A stretch of DNA of 64,000 bases from Alloactinosynnema sp. L-07 (GTDB taxonomy: Bacteria > Actinomycetota > Actinomycetes > Mycobacteriales > Pseudonocardiaceae): positions 620,001 through 684,000 of the forward strand of contig NZ_LN850107.1 in assembly GCF_900070365.1 (NCBI RefSeq), given 5' to 3'. A program made the position numbers and the translations under genes. Below the pieces are notes generated by a model. That model saw only the letters and a list, made by a program, of their open reading frames with translations. It was not told where the DNA came from and ran no database searches. Shown piece after piece: positions 1-10,309 of this stretch (position 1 is the first letter of the stretch; every line of letters starts with the position of its first letter).

Positions 1-507
1 CGCCGAGGCGGGGGAGTGCACGCCCGCCCTGGCCCGCAGCTCGATGCCGACGTGGGCGGCCGGGCCGTTGGGCATCAGCATCGGCACCAGCAGCGGTGAG
101 ACCTTGCGCAGACCCTCCCGCTCCAGGATGTCGTCCTGGTCGAGCAGGGTCACGGGTCCGCCGATGCCGGTGCCGATGCACACCCCGAGTCGTTCGGGGT
201 CGACCGGCGCTTCCTCGTCCCTCGGCATCTCGAACCCGGCGTCCGCCCAGGCTTCCCTGGCGGCGATGATCGCGATCTGCTCACACCGGTCGAGCCTGCG
301 GGCCTGGACCCGGGGCAGCACGTCGGCGGGGTCGACCGCGAGCGGCGCGTGCAGCCGGGCGGGCAGCTCGAAGCGCTCCGCCCACTCATGCTCGTTGCGG
401 CGCACGCCGTTCTTGCCCGCGAGCAGCGCTTCCCAGGTGGACGGGACATCCCCGCCGAGCGGCGTGGTGGCGCCCAGCCCGGTGATGACGACGTCGACGT
501 TGCTCAT
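1..507 (-). CDS. fabF: 3-oxoacyl-ACP synthase II (FabF/KasA type), N-terminal part
   Basis: This is the condensing enzyme that elongates acyl-ACP with malonyl-ACP in FAS-II. The first 169 residues are visible, starting MSNVDVVITGLGATTPLGGD, the standard thiolase-fold N-terminus. The window edge cuts the gene at HSPASA, where the family places the nucleophilic cysteine next, so the active site lies outside. It is the last gene seen of fabD-fabH-acpP-fabF, 53 bp after acpP. ATG is at 507. It could be KasA- or KasB-like; the truncated sequence does not decide. Confidence 0.93.
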   Translation of the reverse strand, partial: MSNVDVVITGLGATTPLGGDVPSTWEALLAGKNGVRRNEHEWAERFELPARLHAPLAVDPADVLPRVQARRLDRCEQIAIIAAREAWADAGFEMPRDEEAPVDPERLGVCIGTGIGGPVTLLDQDDILEREGLRKVSPLLVPMLMPNGPAAHVGIELRARAGVHSPASA

Positions 508-560
508 GGGGTTTCCTTCGCAGCGGTTGGGTGCTGAGTGCTGAGGTACAAGGAGGTGGG

Positions 561-809
561 TCAGGACTTGCTGATGTAGGCGACGGCGTCGCCGACGGTC
601 TTGAGGTTGGCCAGCTCGTCGTCCGGGATCTTGACGCCGAACCTGTCCTCGGCCTGCACGGCGATCTCGACCATCGACAGCGAGTCGATGTCGAGGTCGT
701 CGACGAAGGACTTCTCCGGGGTGACGTCGTCCGGCGCCACACCGGCGACCTCTTCGACGATCTCCGCCAGGCCTTCGAGGATCTCGGCTTCGCTGGGCTT
801 CTCCGACAT
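561..809 (-). CDS. acpP: Acyl carrier protein
   Basis: This 82-residue acidic helical protein carries the growing fatty acyl chain on a phosphopantetheine arm. The attachment serine is Ser43 in the motif DIDSLSMVEI. Its length is normal for a bacterial FAS-II ACP (mycobacterial AcpM is longer at the C-terminus, and this one lacks that tail). It lies between fabH and fabF in the FAS-II operon. The 126-bp gap to fabH is the longest inside the operon and contains repeated GGACAG elements, so acpP may have extra promoter or processing input. Confidence 0.97.
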   Translation of the reverse strand: MSEKPSEAEILEGLAEIVEEVAGVAPDDVTPEKSFVDDLDIDSLSMVEIAVQAEDRFGVKIPDDELANLKTVGDAVAYISKS

Positions 810-898
810 GCCAGTCGTCCTTTCTCAGTTGGTCAACCGGCCGGTGTGCACCTGCCGGAGCTTTATTGGTGTGTCCCTTGCGTTAAGACAACACAGTG

Positions 899-971
899 GG
901 ACAGATCGCTACCTGTCCACGCTGGGACGGGAGATTCATGGACAGATCACCACTTGTCCCGCGTAGGACAG
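899..971. repeat. Cluster of GGACAG/CTGTCC half-sites between fabH and acpP
   Basis: Exact GGACAG occurs at 899-904, 940-945 and 966-971, with CTGTCC at 913-918 and a near copy (TTGTCC) at 954-959. The first pair forms an inverted repeat with an 8-bp spacer. The cluster covers the 3' end of fabH and the start of the fabH-acpP gap. It could be a regulator-binding array or an mRNA processing structure; the function is inferred only from position. Confidence 0.3.
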
Positions 972-1910
972 TCCCGCGCCGAAGCCGATCAGCAGGGCGA
1001 CGTCGCCCGGCTTGATCCGGCCCGCGGCACGCAGGTGGTCCATGGCCATCGGGATGGAGGCCGACGAGGTGTTGCCCGAGAGCACGATGTCGTCGGCGAC
1101 GACCATGTCCTCGCGGGCGCCCTTGGCGCGCAGCCGCTTGGCGATCGCCTCGATGATGCGCAGGTTCGCCTGGTGCGGGATCAGCACGTCGATGTCCTCT
1201 GGCCGCAGGCCGGAGGCCTCCAGCGCGCGCAGCGCGATCGGCGCGATCATGGTGGTCGCCCAGCGGAAGACCGACTGGCCCTCCTGGTAGATGAACCGGC
1301 GGTCGGTCATGCCGATGGTGTCGACCAGGTCGCCAGCGCTGCCCCACACGACGGGGCCGATGCCGGGCTCCTCGGCCGGTCCGACCACCGCGGCGCCCGC
1401 GCCGTCGGCGAAGATGATCGCGTTGGACCGGTCGACCGGGTCCACCCAGTCGGTGAGCTTCTCGGCGCCGATCACCAGCACGCGCCGGGCCGAGCCGGAG
1501 CGCACCAGGTCGGACGCGGTGCCCAAGGCGTAGCAGAACCCGGCGCACGCGGCGTTGAGGTCGAACGCGCCTGCCGCCTTGACCCCGATCCGGTCGGCCA
1601 CCTGGGCCGCGCCGTTGGGAATGGGCGTCGGCATGGTGCAGTTCGCCAGGATCACAGTGTCCACTTCGGACGGCGCCAGGCCACAGTCGGCCAACGCCTT
1701 CGACCCGGCGATGACAGCCATGTCGACCAGACGCTCGTCCGGCGCGGCGAACCGGCGCTCGGCGATGCCCACGCGCTCGCGGATCCACTGGTCGGTGGTG
1801 TCCATCTTCTGCGAGAGCTCGTCGTTGGTGACGATGCGCTCCGGCTGGAAGCTGCCGACCCCGAGGATTCGGCTGGCTGGTGCGCCAGTGGCGAGTCGCA
1901 GTGTGGTCAT
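936..1910 (-). CDS. fabH: 3-oxoacyl-ACP synthase III (FabH)
   Basis: FabH starts fatty acid synthesis by condensing an acyl-CoA primer (branched primers in many actinomycetes) with malonyl-ACP. The 324-residue protein has the catalytic triad in family order: Cys122 in NAACAGF, His246 in PHQANL and Asn280 in LSGNTS. It ends with the usual GAGLSYAGQV segment. The ATG at 1910 overlaps the fabD stop by 4 bp (ATGA), which implies translational coupling. Having fabH inside the fab cluster is the Streptomyces arrangement; M. tuberculosis keeps it elsewhere. Confidence 0.96.
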   Translation of the reverse strand: MTTLRLATGAPASRILGVGSFQPERIVTNDELSQKMDTTDQWIRERVGIAERRFAAPDERLVDMAVIAGSKALADCGLAPSEVDTVILANCTMPTPIPNGAAQVADRIGVKAAGAFDLNAACAGFCYALGTASDLVRSGSARRVLVIGAEKLTDWVDPVDRSNAIIFADGAGAAVVGPAEEPGIGPVVWGSAGDLVDTIGMTDRRFIYQEGQSVFRWATTMIAPIALRALEASGLRPEDIDVLIPHQANLRIIEAIAKRLRAKGAREDMVVADDIVLSGNTSSASIPMAMDHLRAAGRIKPGDVALLIGFGAGLSYAGQVVICP

Positions 1911-2836
1911 GCGGTACTTCCGATCAGTTCGGCCACCGTGTCGAGATTCGCGGGGGTCCTCAGGGCCACGGTGGGGGTGCCGCTGAGTTCGCGCTTGGCC
2001 AGGCCGACGAGCGCGCCCGCGGGCGGGAACTCGACGATCGCGTCGACGCCGCGCTCGGCCATGGCCGCCATGCAGCGGTCCCACCGCACCGGGTTGGTGA
2101 CCTGGTCGATGAGCCGGGCGAGCACCTCCGCGCCATCGGCGACGGCGGCGCCGTCGCGGTTGGACAGCAGGGTGAACGCCGGGTCGGCGGGCGCGGCGAG
2201 GGTGGCCGCGTGCGCCGCGAGCGCCTGCTGGGCGGGCGCCATGTAGTGAGTGTGGAAAGCACCCGCGACCTTGAGGGTGATCACCTTGGTGTCGGCGGGC
2301 GGCTCGGCGGCCAGCTTCTCCAGTGCCGCGACGGAACCGGCGGCCACGATCTGGCCCGCGCCGTTGCGGTTGGCCGCGACGAGGTCGAGTTCGGCGAGGC
2401 GGGCCAGGATGGCCTCCTCGGTGCCGCGCATGAGCGCGGCCATGCCGGTGGGCTCCAACTCGCACGCGGCGGCCATCTCGCGGCCGCGCACCGCGGCCAG
2501 GGCGACGGCGTCCGCCGCGGTCAGCGCGCCCGCCATCGCGGCGGCGGCGAACTCGCCGATCGAGTGGCCCGCGATGATCACGTCGACCGGGATCTCGGTG
2601 CGCGAGCGCAGCTCCTCGAACGCCAGCAGCGTGGCCGCGACGATCAGCGGCTGGGTGATCGCGGTGTCCTTGATCTCGTCGGCCTCGGCGGTGGTGCCCA
2701 GCCGGGTCAGGTCGAGTTTCGCGATCTCCGACCAGCCCGCTAGGCGCTCGGCCGCGCCGGGCAGTTCCAGCCAGGGGGCGAGCATGCCGGGGGTCTGGGA
2801 GCCTTGCCCAGGAGCGAGTAGCGCGATCACGTCCAT
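1907..2836 (-). CDS. fabD: Malonyl-CoA:ACP transacylase
   Basis: FabD moves malonyl from CoA to ACP for FAS-II. GQGSQ near residue 11, the GHSIGE nucleophile elbow with Ser near residue 92, and the GAFHTHYMAP histidine region identify it. Its length of about 309 residues is typical. Two adjacent starts are possible, GTG at 2839 and ATG at 2836; ATG was chosen because neither has a clear Shine-Dalgarno. It is the first gene of the fab operon and lies downstream of the PucR-type regulator on the same strand, with a palindrome in between. Confidence 0.95.
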   Translation of the reverse strand: MDVIALLAPGQGSQTPGMLAPWLELPGAAERLAGWSEIAKLDLTRLGTTAEADEIKDTAITQPLIVAATLLAFEELRSRTEIPVDVIIAGHSIGEFAAAAMAGALTAADAVALAAVRGREMAAACELEPTGMAALMRGTEEAILARLAELDLVAANRNGAGQIVAAGSVAALEKLAAEPPADTKVITLKVAGAFHTHYMAPAQQALAAHAATLAAPADPAFTLLSNRDGAAVADGAEVLARLIDQVTNPVRWDRCMAAMAERGVDAIVEFPPAGALVGLAKRELSGTPTVALRTPANLDTVAELIGSTA

Positions 2837-2897
2837 CACTGAACACCGTTTGTCCGCGTTCCACGCATGCTGAGGCTGACCAAGTCCCGGGGTCTGG

Positions 2898-2916
2898 TTT
2901 GTAGGGGTCCTACAAA
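2898..2916. promoter_or_regulatory. Perfect inverted repeat upstream of the FAS-II operon
   Basis: TTTGTAGG-N3-CCTACAAA has 8-bp perfect arms and lies 62 bp before the fabD start, in the gap between the FasR-like regulator and fabD. Position and symmetry suit a regulator-binding site for the operon. A short hairpin is the alternative, but it lacks the GC-rich stem expected of a terminator here. Confidence 0.45.
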
Positions 2917-2992
2917 AGTTAAGCCCGGGTGAACGCTACGCGCGGGTATTTGTTGTCAGATGTGTCGTGTGCCACGGACCAACTCCGGCGTG

Positions 2993-4174
2993 TCACCACA
3001 ACCCTCGCGAACGCGACAGCCTGCCAACCGCGAGTGCCACCCGCAGCACCAGCGCGTCGCGGGGATCGGCCGCGTTGCGTCCGGTGAGCTCGGTTGCTTT
3101 CCTGAGTCGGTACCGGACGGTGTTCGGGTGGACGAACAACTGCCGCGCGCAGGTCTCCAGGACGCCGCCGGTGGCCAGGTACGCCTCGACGGTCTCCTGC
3201 AGCGACCCGCCCGCCTCCTCCAGCGGCCGGGCCACCCGGTCGATGAGCTGCCACTCGGCCTCGGGGTCGCCCGCGAGCGCGCGTTCGGGGAGCAGGTCGG
3301 TCGACCGGACCGGGCGCGGCGCCTCGGGCCAGGCGACGACCGCCCGCAGCCCGGAGAGCGCGTCGGACGAACTGCGGTGGGCCTCGGCGAGGGTGGTGAC
3401 GGTGGGTCCGGCGACGACCGGGCCCGCGCCGAACGCCTCGGCCATCTTGGCCATGACCTCGCGGTCGGCGTCCTCGGTCGGGCCCGACAAGACCACGACC
3501 AGGCGTGAGCCCTGCACGCCCAGCAGCACCGGGCGGCTCGCGCGGGCCGCCCGGCTGCGGACCTCGTAGACGACGGCCGGAGGGTCGTCGGACGGCGGGT
3601 TGCCGACCAGGACGGTCGCTTCGGCGGCGGGGTCCCAGCCGAGAGCGGCCGCTCGGGACAACAGCGACTCCTCGGCGTCACCACGGACGATGCCGTCGAC
3701 GACGAGGGCTTCGAGCCGGGCGTCCCACGCGCCGCGGGCCTCGGCGGCGGAGGCGTAGGACATGGCCGACGCGAACGCGACCTCGCGGCCGTAGCGGAGC
3801 ACGGCTTCGGAGAGGACGGCCCGTTCGGTGTCGTCTTTCGCCAGGTCGGGGACCAGTTCCTCGAAGATCTGCAAGGAGACGCGGACCATCTCGACCGTCT
3901 GGCGCAGGCTGATCCACCGGGAGAGGTCCCTCGGGGCGCCGCGGAAGGTGTCCGTGGTGAGGCGGAGGGCTTCCTTGGGATCCCGGAGCCAGGCGGTGAA
4001 GCCCGCGACGCCGTTCTGGGCGACCAAGAGAACAGAGGCGCGCTGGTCGGCGGGCATGCGGCCGAACCAGGCGAACTGGCTGTCCATGGCCGCGACGGCC
4101 GCGGACGCCAGCTTGCCGGACGCCCGCTCCACCGCGTCCAGCGTTTCCGCCGATAGTGCTGTCGGCCCGCTCAC
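2993..4174 (-). CDS. fasR: PucR/CdaR-family regulator, FasR-like
   Basis: This is a predicted DNA-binding activator of the adjacent fab operon. About 393 residues hold a long N-terminal sensory region, with an RQTVEMVRV segment near residue 105 that matches the Rv2242/FasR family, and a C-terminal PucR helix-turn-helix with the signature FVHPNTVRYRLRK. GTG at 4174 was chosen because GGGAG lies 9 bp upstream; in-frame ATGs at 4246 and 4315 would add 24-47 residues unlike the family N-terminus. Streptomyces FasR and mycobacterial Rv2242 both sit directly upstream of fabD, which supports the role. The symbol is by synteny. Confidence 0.85.
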   Translation of the reverse strand: MSGPTALSAETLDAVERASGKLASAAVAAMDSQFAWFGRMPADQRASVLLVAQNGVAGFTAWLRDPKEALRLTTDTFRGAPRDLSRWISLRQTVEMVRVSLQIFEELVPDLAKDDTERAVLSEAVLRYGREVAFASAMSYASAAEARGAWDARLEALVVDGIVRGDAEESLLSRAAALGWDPAAEATVLVGNPPSDDPPAVVYEVRSRAARASRPVLLGVQGSRLVVVLSGPTEDADREVMAKMAEAFGAGPVVAGPTVTTLAEAHRSSSDALSGLRAVVAWPEAPRPVRSTDLLPERALAGDPEAEWQLIDRVARPLEEAGGSLQETVEAYLATGGVLETCARQLFVHPNTVRYRLRKATELTGRNAADPRDALVLRVALAVGRLSRSRGLW

Positions 4175-4540
4175 GTGCTCAGGCTCCCACACGGCCTGCT
4201 CAGGTCCATCCGCGACATCTAGAGGACAGTGGCTGTCCTGCGGCATAAGGGCGAACGCACGCAAATGCGGCTTCCAATAGTTATGTGCCGCTGATGGATG
4301 CAAATATCGCAGCAAAAGGGCGGGCCGCCCGGCATGTTCGGTGCGCTCGATGCCGGACGGCCCATCTCCCCGGTCCCCACCGGTGGTTCAACTATGGGGT
4401 TTGGTGCGGGGTAGGCGCCATCTGAAGTCGGAGGGTTAACCCGTTCGTGGGATGTGTCGCGGTTGCCTGTGCCCGTGGGCTGAGAAACGATCTCCCTGGA
4501 CAGAGATCTGCTCGTCGGGGGCCCTAGGAGGTAGAACATC
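4175..4540. other. Divergent intergenic region between fasR-like gene and membrane protein
   Basis: This 366-bp stretch has no convincing ORF. It should hold both divergent promoters. It contains an imperfect inverted repeat (4322-4335 with 4350-4363, 14-bp arms with one mismatch, core GCCGGCAT type) and two similar AT-richer patches with GCAAAT cores near 4260 and 4300. A strong AGGAGG at 4527-4532 serves the downstream plus-strand gene. Confidence 0.5.
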
Positions 4541-5284
4541 GTGGGTGCGGAACTTCGCGAGGGGCTCGGTCAGGCGTGGTCGATGGTGGCCACGTTCGTG
4601 CCGAAGCTGCTCGGTTTTCTCATCATTCTTCTGATCGGCTGGCTGATCGCCAAGGCGGTGAGCAAGGGGTTGTCCATGCTGATGGGCAAGCTGGGTTTCT
4701 CCCGTTTGATGGAGAAGACCGGAATGTCCGGAATGGCCCGCAATTCAGGCATCGACGTGGGCGCGATCCTGGTGAAGTTGGTCTACTACTTCATTCTGCT
4801 GATCGCGCTGCAGTTGGCGTTCGGCGTGTTCGGTGAGTCGAATCCGGTGAGCCAGCTGCTCAACCAGGTCATCGCGTTCCTGCCGCGGATCCTGGTGGCG
4901 ATCGTGCTGCTGGTCGTGGCCGCCGCGGTGGCCAGGGTGGTGCGCGACCTCATCACCAGCGCGCTGGGCAACCGGCCGTTCGGGCCGATGCTGGGCACGG
5001 TCGCCTTCGTGTTCATCATCGCCTTCGGCGTCATCGCGGCGCTGAACCAGGTCGATATCGCCACCACGGTGACGATGCCGGTGCTCATCACCGTGCTGGC
5101 GACGATCGGCGGCATCCTGGTCGTCGGGCTCGGCGGCGGCCTCATCCGGCCGATGTCGGACCGGTGGGGCGGCTGGCTGGAGCGCATGCAGTCGCAGATG
5201 GGCGGCCAGGCCGGGGCGCCGCAGCCGCGGGTCGAGGCGCCCGCCGAGGCGGCCGAGCGCAAGCCACACGAGTCGCGGCGCTGA
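4541..5284 (+). CDS. Conserved TM-helix membrane protein (MscS-associated type)
   Basis: This 247-residue protein has about five hydrophobic helices (near residues 18-40, 75-97, 112-135, 150-168 and 177-200) with conserved glycine/proline turns. It ends in a short charged, Ala/Pro-rich cytoplasmic tail. The layout matches small TM_helix-repeat proteins related to the membrane part of mechanosensitive channels. No MscS pore-beta domain is present, so channel activity is not established. GTG at 4541 follows AGGAGG by 8 bp. It appears monocistronic and is closed by a strong hairpin at 5296-5334. Confidence 0.75.
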   Translation: MGAELREGLGQAWSMVATFVPKLLGFLIILLIGWLIAKAVSKGLSMLMGKLGFSRLMEKTGMSGMARNSGIDVGAILVKLVYYFILLIALQLAFGVFGESNPVSQLLNQVIAFLPRILVAIVLLVVAAAVARVVRDLITSALGNRPFGPMLGTVAFVFIIAFGVIAALNQVDIATTVTMPVLITVLATIGGILVVGLGGGLIRPMSDRWGGWLERMQSQMGGQAGAPQPRVEAPAEAAERKPHESRR

Positions 5285-5295
5285 GCCGTTGAACG

Positions 5296-5334
5296 CGAAC
5301 GGGGCGCCAGATCGATGATCTGGCGCCCCGTTCG
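5296..5334. terminator. Bidirectional hairpin terminator
   Basis: Perfect 18-bp arms (5296-5313 and 5317-5334) with a 3-nt loop lie between two convergent genes. There is no long U-tract, as is common in high-GC actinomycetes. It would serve both the membrane protein gene and aceE. Confidence 0.85.
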
Positions 5335-5342
5335 TCTCGCGA

Positions 5343-8111
<2,769 letters not shown>

Positions 8112-8141
8112 CTTGCGCTCCAGCCTGGCTCGGTAATGGTT

Positions 8142-8169
8142 TACGCGCGCGCGCATACGCGCGCGTACG
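8142..8169. other. 28-bp alternating pyrimidine-purine tract with inverted repeat
   Basis: The tract is strictly alternating and mostly CG steps. It contains a perfect inverted repeat, TACGCGCGCG (8142-8151) against CGCGCGCGTA (8158-8167), with a 6-bp loop. It lies 31-58 bp upstream of the chosen aceE start in the aceE/DUF3052 divergent region. Such tracts can adopt Z-DNA or cruciform under negative supercoiling; a role in aceE control is inferred. Confidence 0.6.
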
Positions 8170-8407
8170 GGGTCACTCTGCCATGTTCGTCTGAATCGAC
8201 GCGGGCGTCATCGTTACTGGTCAGTACGGGTGTTTCGCCACCCGAGAGCGCACGCGGAAAGCGCCAGTTGCGGCGTGTCGGACAGCACACGGTTGCGCTG
8301 GTGGGCACTGTCAGTGTTCGCTATCGCCTAACCGAACAGGCGTAACGCGGTCGGACAGGCCAAGATGGGCCTTGAGACCGTGCGAAAACAACTGGAGGAG
8401 TGAGACC

Positions 8408-8839
8408 GTGGTGGCCGCGGGAGACGCCGGGAACGCCGGCGTCGCCGACAAGCTGGGGATCGAAGAGGGCACCGTTGTCCAGGAGATCGGCTGGGACGAG
8501 GACGTCGATGACGACGTCCGCGCCGCCATCGAGGAGCGCGTCGGCTCCGATCTCCTCGACGAGGACGCCGACGAGGTTGTCGACGTCGTTCTGTTGTGGT
8601 GGCGCGAGGAAGACGGCGATCTTGTCGACGCGCTGATGGACGCCATCGGCCCGCTCGCCGACAACGGCGTGATCTGGGTGCTCACCCCGAAGACGGGCCG
8701 CGACGGACACGTCGAACCCAGCGACATCGCCGAGGCGGTGCCGACCGCGGGGCTGGCCCAGACGTCGAGTGTCAGCGTGGGCAACGACTGGGTCGGGACC
8801 AGGCTGGTGTCGCCGAAGTCGGTGAAGACCAAGAAGTGA
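8408..8839 (+). CDS. DUF3052 domain protein
   Basis: This 143-residue acidic protein of unknown function has conserved ADKLGIEEGTVVQEIGWDED and DVVLLWWREEDGDL blocks, typical of the actinobacterial DUF3052 family (M. tuberculosis Rv2239c by recollection). GTG at 8408 follows GGAGGAG (8394-8400) by 7 bp; a second GTG at 8411 is also possible. It stands next to aceE and ahpE in the same order as in mycobacteria. No catalytic motif is visible. The C-terminus (NDWVGTRLVSP) resembles the final beta-rich part of the family. Confidence 0.85.
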   Translation: MVAAGDAGNAGVADKLGIEEGTVVQEIGWDEDVDDDVRAAIEERVGSDLLDEDADEVVDVVLLWWREEDGDLVDALMDAIGPLADNGVIWVLTPKTGRDGHVEPSDIAEAVPTAGLAQTSSVSVGNDWVGTRLVSPKSVKTKK

Positions 8840-8966
8840 CGACCACGTGGACCGGGAGCCTCTCCCGGTCCACGGTCTGAACCCGCGGTGTCGTGGCCTA
8901 GGCTGGGCGGGACACGTTGTCTCTGGGCGCGCTGGTGCGCGCCCTCACTCCAGGAGGATGTCGGGT

Positions 8967-9431
8967 ATGGCGGTCGAGGTCGGTCAGAAGGCTCCGGACT
9001 TCACGCTCAACGACTACAACAAGCAGCCGGTCAAGCTCTCGGACTTCCAGGGCGACAAGAACGTGCTGCTCGTGTTCTACCCGTTCGCGTTCAGCGGCAT
9101 CTGCACCGGTGAGCTCTGCCAGGTCCGCGACGAACTCGCGTCCTACACCGACAACGACGTCCAGGTCATCGGCGTCTCGGTCGACACCCCCTTCAGCCTC
9201 AAGGCGTGGGCCGACCAGCAGGGTTACACCTTCCCCCTGCTCTCCGACTTCTGGCCCCACGGCGCCGTGGCGACCCAGTACGGCGTGTTCAACGAGGCGG
9301 CAGGCCTGGCCACCCGCGGCACCTTCCTGATCGACACCGAGGGCGTCGTCCGCTTCGCCGAGATCAACGCCCCGGGCGAGGCCCGCGACCAGGACGCGTG
9401 GAAGAAGGCCGTCGCGGCCCTCAAGGCGTGA
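8967..9431 (+). CDS. ahpE: Peroxiredoxin, AhpE family
   Basis: This thiol peroxidase reduces hydroperoxides. The thioredoxin-fold protein of 154 residues has the peroxidatic Cys46 in FSGICTGEL and the AhpE hallmark FPLLSDFWPHGAV. A second cysteine, Cys51, lies five residues after the first, where BCP-type peroxiredoxins place a resolving cysteine; I recall mycobacterial AhpE having aspartate there. ATG at 8967 is preceded by AGGAGG (8952-8957) at 9 bp. It follows the DUF3052 gene and is closed by a hairpin at 9439-9464. Confidence 0.92.
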   Translation: MAVEVGQKAPDFTLNDYNKQPVKLSDFQGDKNVLLVFYPFAFSGICTGELCQVRDELASYTDNDVQVIGVSVDTPFSLKAWADQQGYTFPLLSDFWPHGAVATQYGVFNEAAGLATRGTFLIDTEGVVRFAEINAPGEARDQDAWKKAVAALKA

Positions 9432-9438
9432 CACCCTT

Positions 9439-9464
9439 GTCCCGGCGCTTGCGGGCGCCGGGAC
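9439..9464 (+). terminator. Hairpin terminator after ahpE
   Basis: Perfect 10-bp arms (9439-9448 and 9455-9464, GTCCCGGCGC type) with a 6-nt loop lie 7 bp after the ahpE stop and just before the tRNA gene. No U-tract follows. Confidence 0.7.
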
Positions 9465-9468
9465 GTTG

Positions 9469-9540
9469 GGGCGTATAGCTCAGCGGAAGAGCACTCGGTT
9501 TACACCCGAGCGGTCGCAGGTTCAAATCCTGCTGCGCCCA
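9469..9540 (+). tRNA. tRNA-Val (anticodon UAC)
   Basis: The sequence folds as a full cloverleaf. The 7-bp acceptor stem is GGGCGTA/TGCGCCC (one G-T pair), the D-stem GCTC/GAGC, the anticodon stem CTCGG/CCGAG with loop TTTACAC (anticodon TAC), the variable loop is 5 nt and the T-stem GCAGG/CCTGC. The discriminator is A9540 and CCA is encoded at 9541-9543. TAC reads GUA valine codons. Confidence 0.96.
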
Positions 9541-9599
9541 CCAGATTCGACTTCTCAAACCCTGGTCACCTTGAACAGGACCGGAGAGCGCGGCGGGCT

Positions 9600-10211
9600 G
9601 TGGCGGAATCACCGGGGGGCTACGCGGCGGCGGGGCGGGCGGCGCGGCGGGCGGCGATCGTGGATGCGGCGACTCGGCTGCTGGTCCACGAGGGCACGGC
9701 CGCGTTGACGACGCGGCGGGTCGCCAGTGAGGTGGGGGCCTCGACGAAGGTGATCTACACGATGTTCGGCGGCAAGGCGGGGTTGGTCAAGGCCTTGTAC
9801 GTCGAGGGGTTCACCCGGTTGCGGCAGGTGCAGGACAAGGTCGTCGACTCCGGCGATCCGGTGGACTACCTGACCGGGCTGGCGCTGGCGTATCGGCGGT
9901 ACGCGTTGCGGGAGCCGCACTACTACCGGGTGATGTTTGAGCGGGCCATTCCGGGGTTCGTGCCGGACGGTGAGGCGTTGGCGGTGGCGGAGCGGGCGGC
10001 GGAGTTGCCGCTGCGGGCGATCGCCGCGTGTGTCGAGCGTGGGGTGTTCGCCGAGGGCGAGCCGCGGGAGATCGCCGAGTTGCTGTTGGCGGCGTCGCAC
10101 GGGGCGGTGAGCATGGAGTTGGCGGGGCACTTTCGGGCGGGTACCGGGGCCAAGCGCTACGGGCGGCTGATCGACGCGGTGATTGTCGGGTTTTCCGCCG
10201 ACCGGCGGTAG
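9600..10211 (+). CDS. TetR-family transcriptional regulator (WHG-type C-terminus)
   Basis: This 203-residue regulator has an N-terminal TetR helix-turn-helix (residues about 15-62, with TTRRVASEVGASTKVIYTMFGGK). Its C-terminal helical ligand domain has the RYALREPHYYRVMF pattern seen in the WHG subgroup. GTG at 9600 lacks a clear Shine-Dalgarno. It lies upstream of and codirectional with an exported hydrolase, and a TGTTG..CAACA palindrome in the gap (10272-10289) is a candidate operator. The ligand is unknown. Confidence 0.88.
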   Translation: MAESPGGYAAAGRAARRAAIVDAATRLLVHEGTAALTTRRVASEVGASTKVIYTMFGGKAGLVKALYVEGFTRLRQVQDKVVDSGDPVDYLTGLALAYRRYALREPHYYRVMFERAIPGFVPDGEALAVAERAAELPLRAIAACVERGVFAEGEPREIAELLLAASHGAVSMELAGHFRAGTGAKRYGRLIDAVIVGFSADRR

Positions 10212-10271
10212 GGCTGGCACCCCTCTTTCCTTTGTTGTGTTGACCCTGCCGATCCCCGGCCGTAGAAACGA

Positions 10272-10289
10272 TGTTGTCAGAAGGCAACA
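10272..10289. promoter_or_regulatory. Quasi-palindrome upstream of the exported hydrolase gene
   Basis: TGTTGTC-N4-GGCAACA matches as an inverted repeat in six of seven positions. It lies about 20 bp before the hydrolase start codon and 60 bp after the tetR stop. A TetR operator or a small mRNA hairpin would look like this. Confidence 0.35.
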
Positions 10290-10309
10290 GTGTTACCAAG
10301 GAGGGGATC

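Noticed and set aside
936..2864. Single 642-codon frame joining fabH to the region of fabD
   Set aside because: Only the part from ATG 1910 is FabH. The upstream half is an out-of-frame reading of fabD, which has its own clear frame and motifs.
9469..9543. tRNA-Val as attachment site of an integrated island
   Set aside because: No integrase and no second copy of the tRNA 3' end was seen in the following genes.
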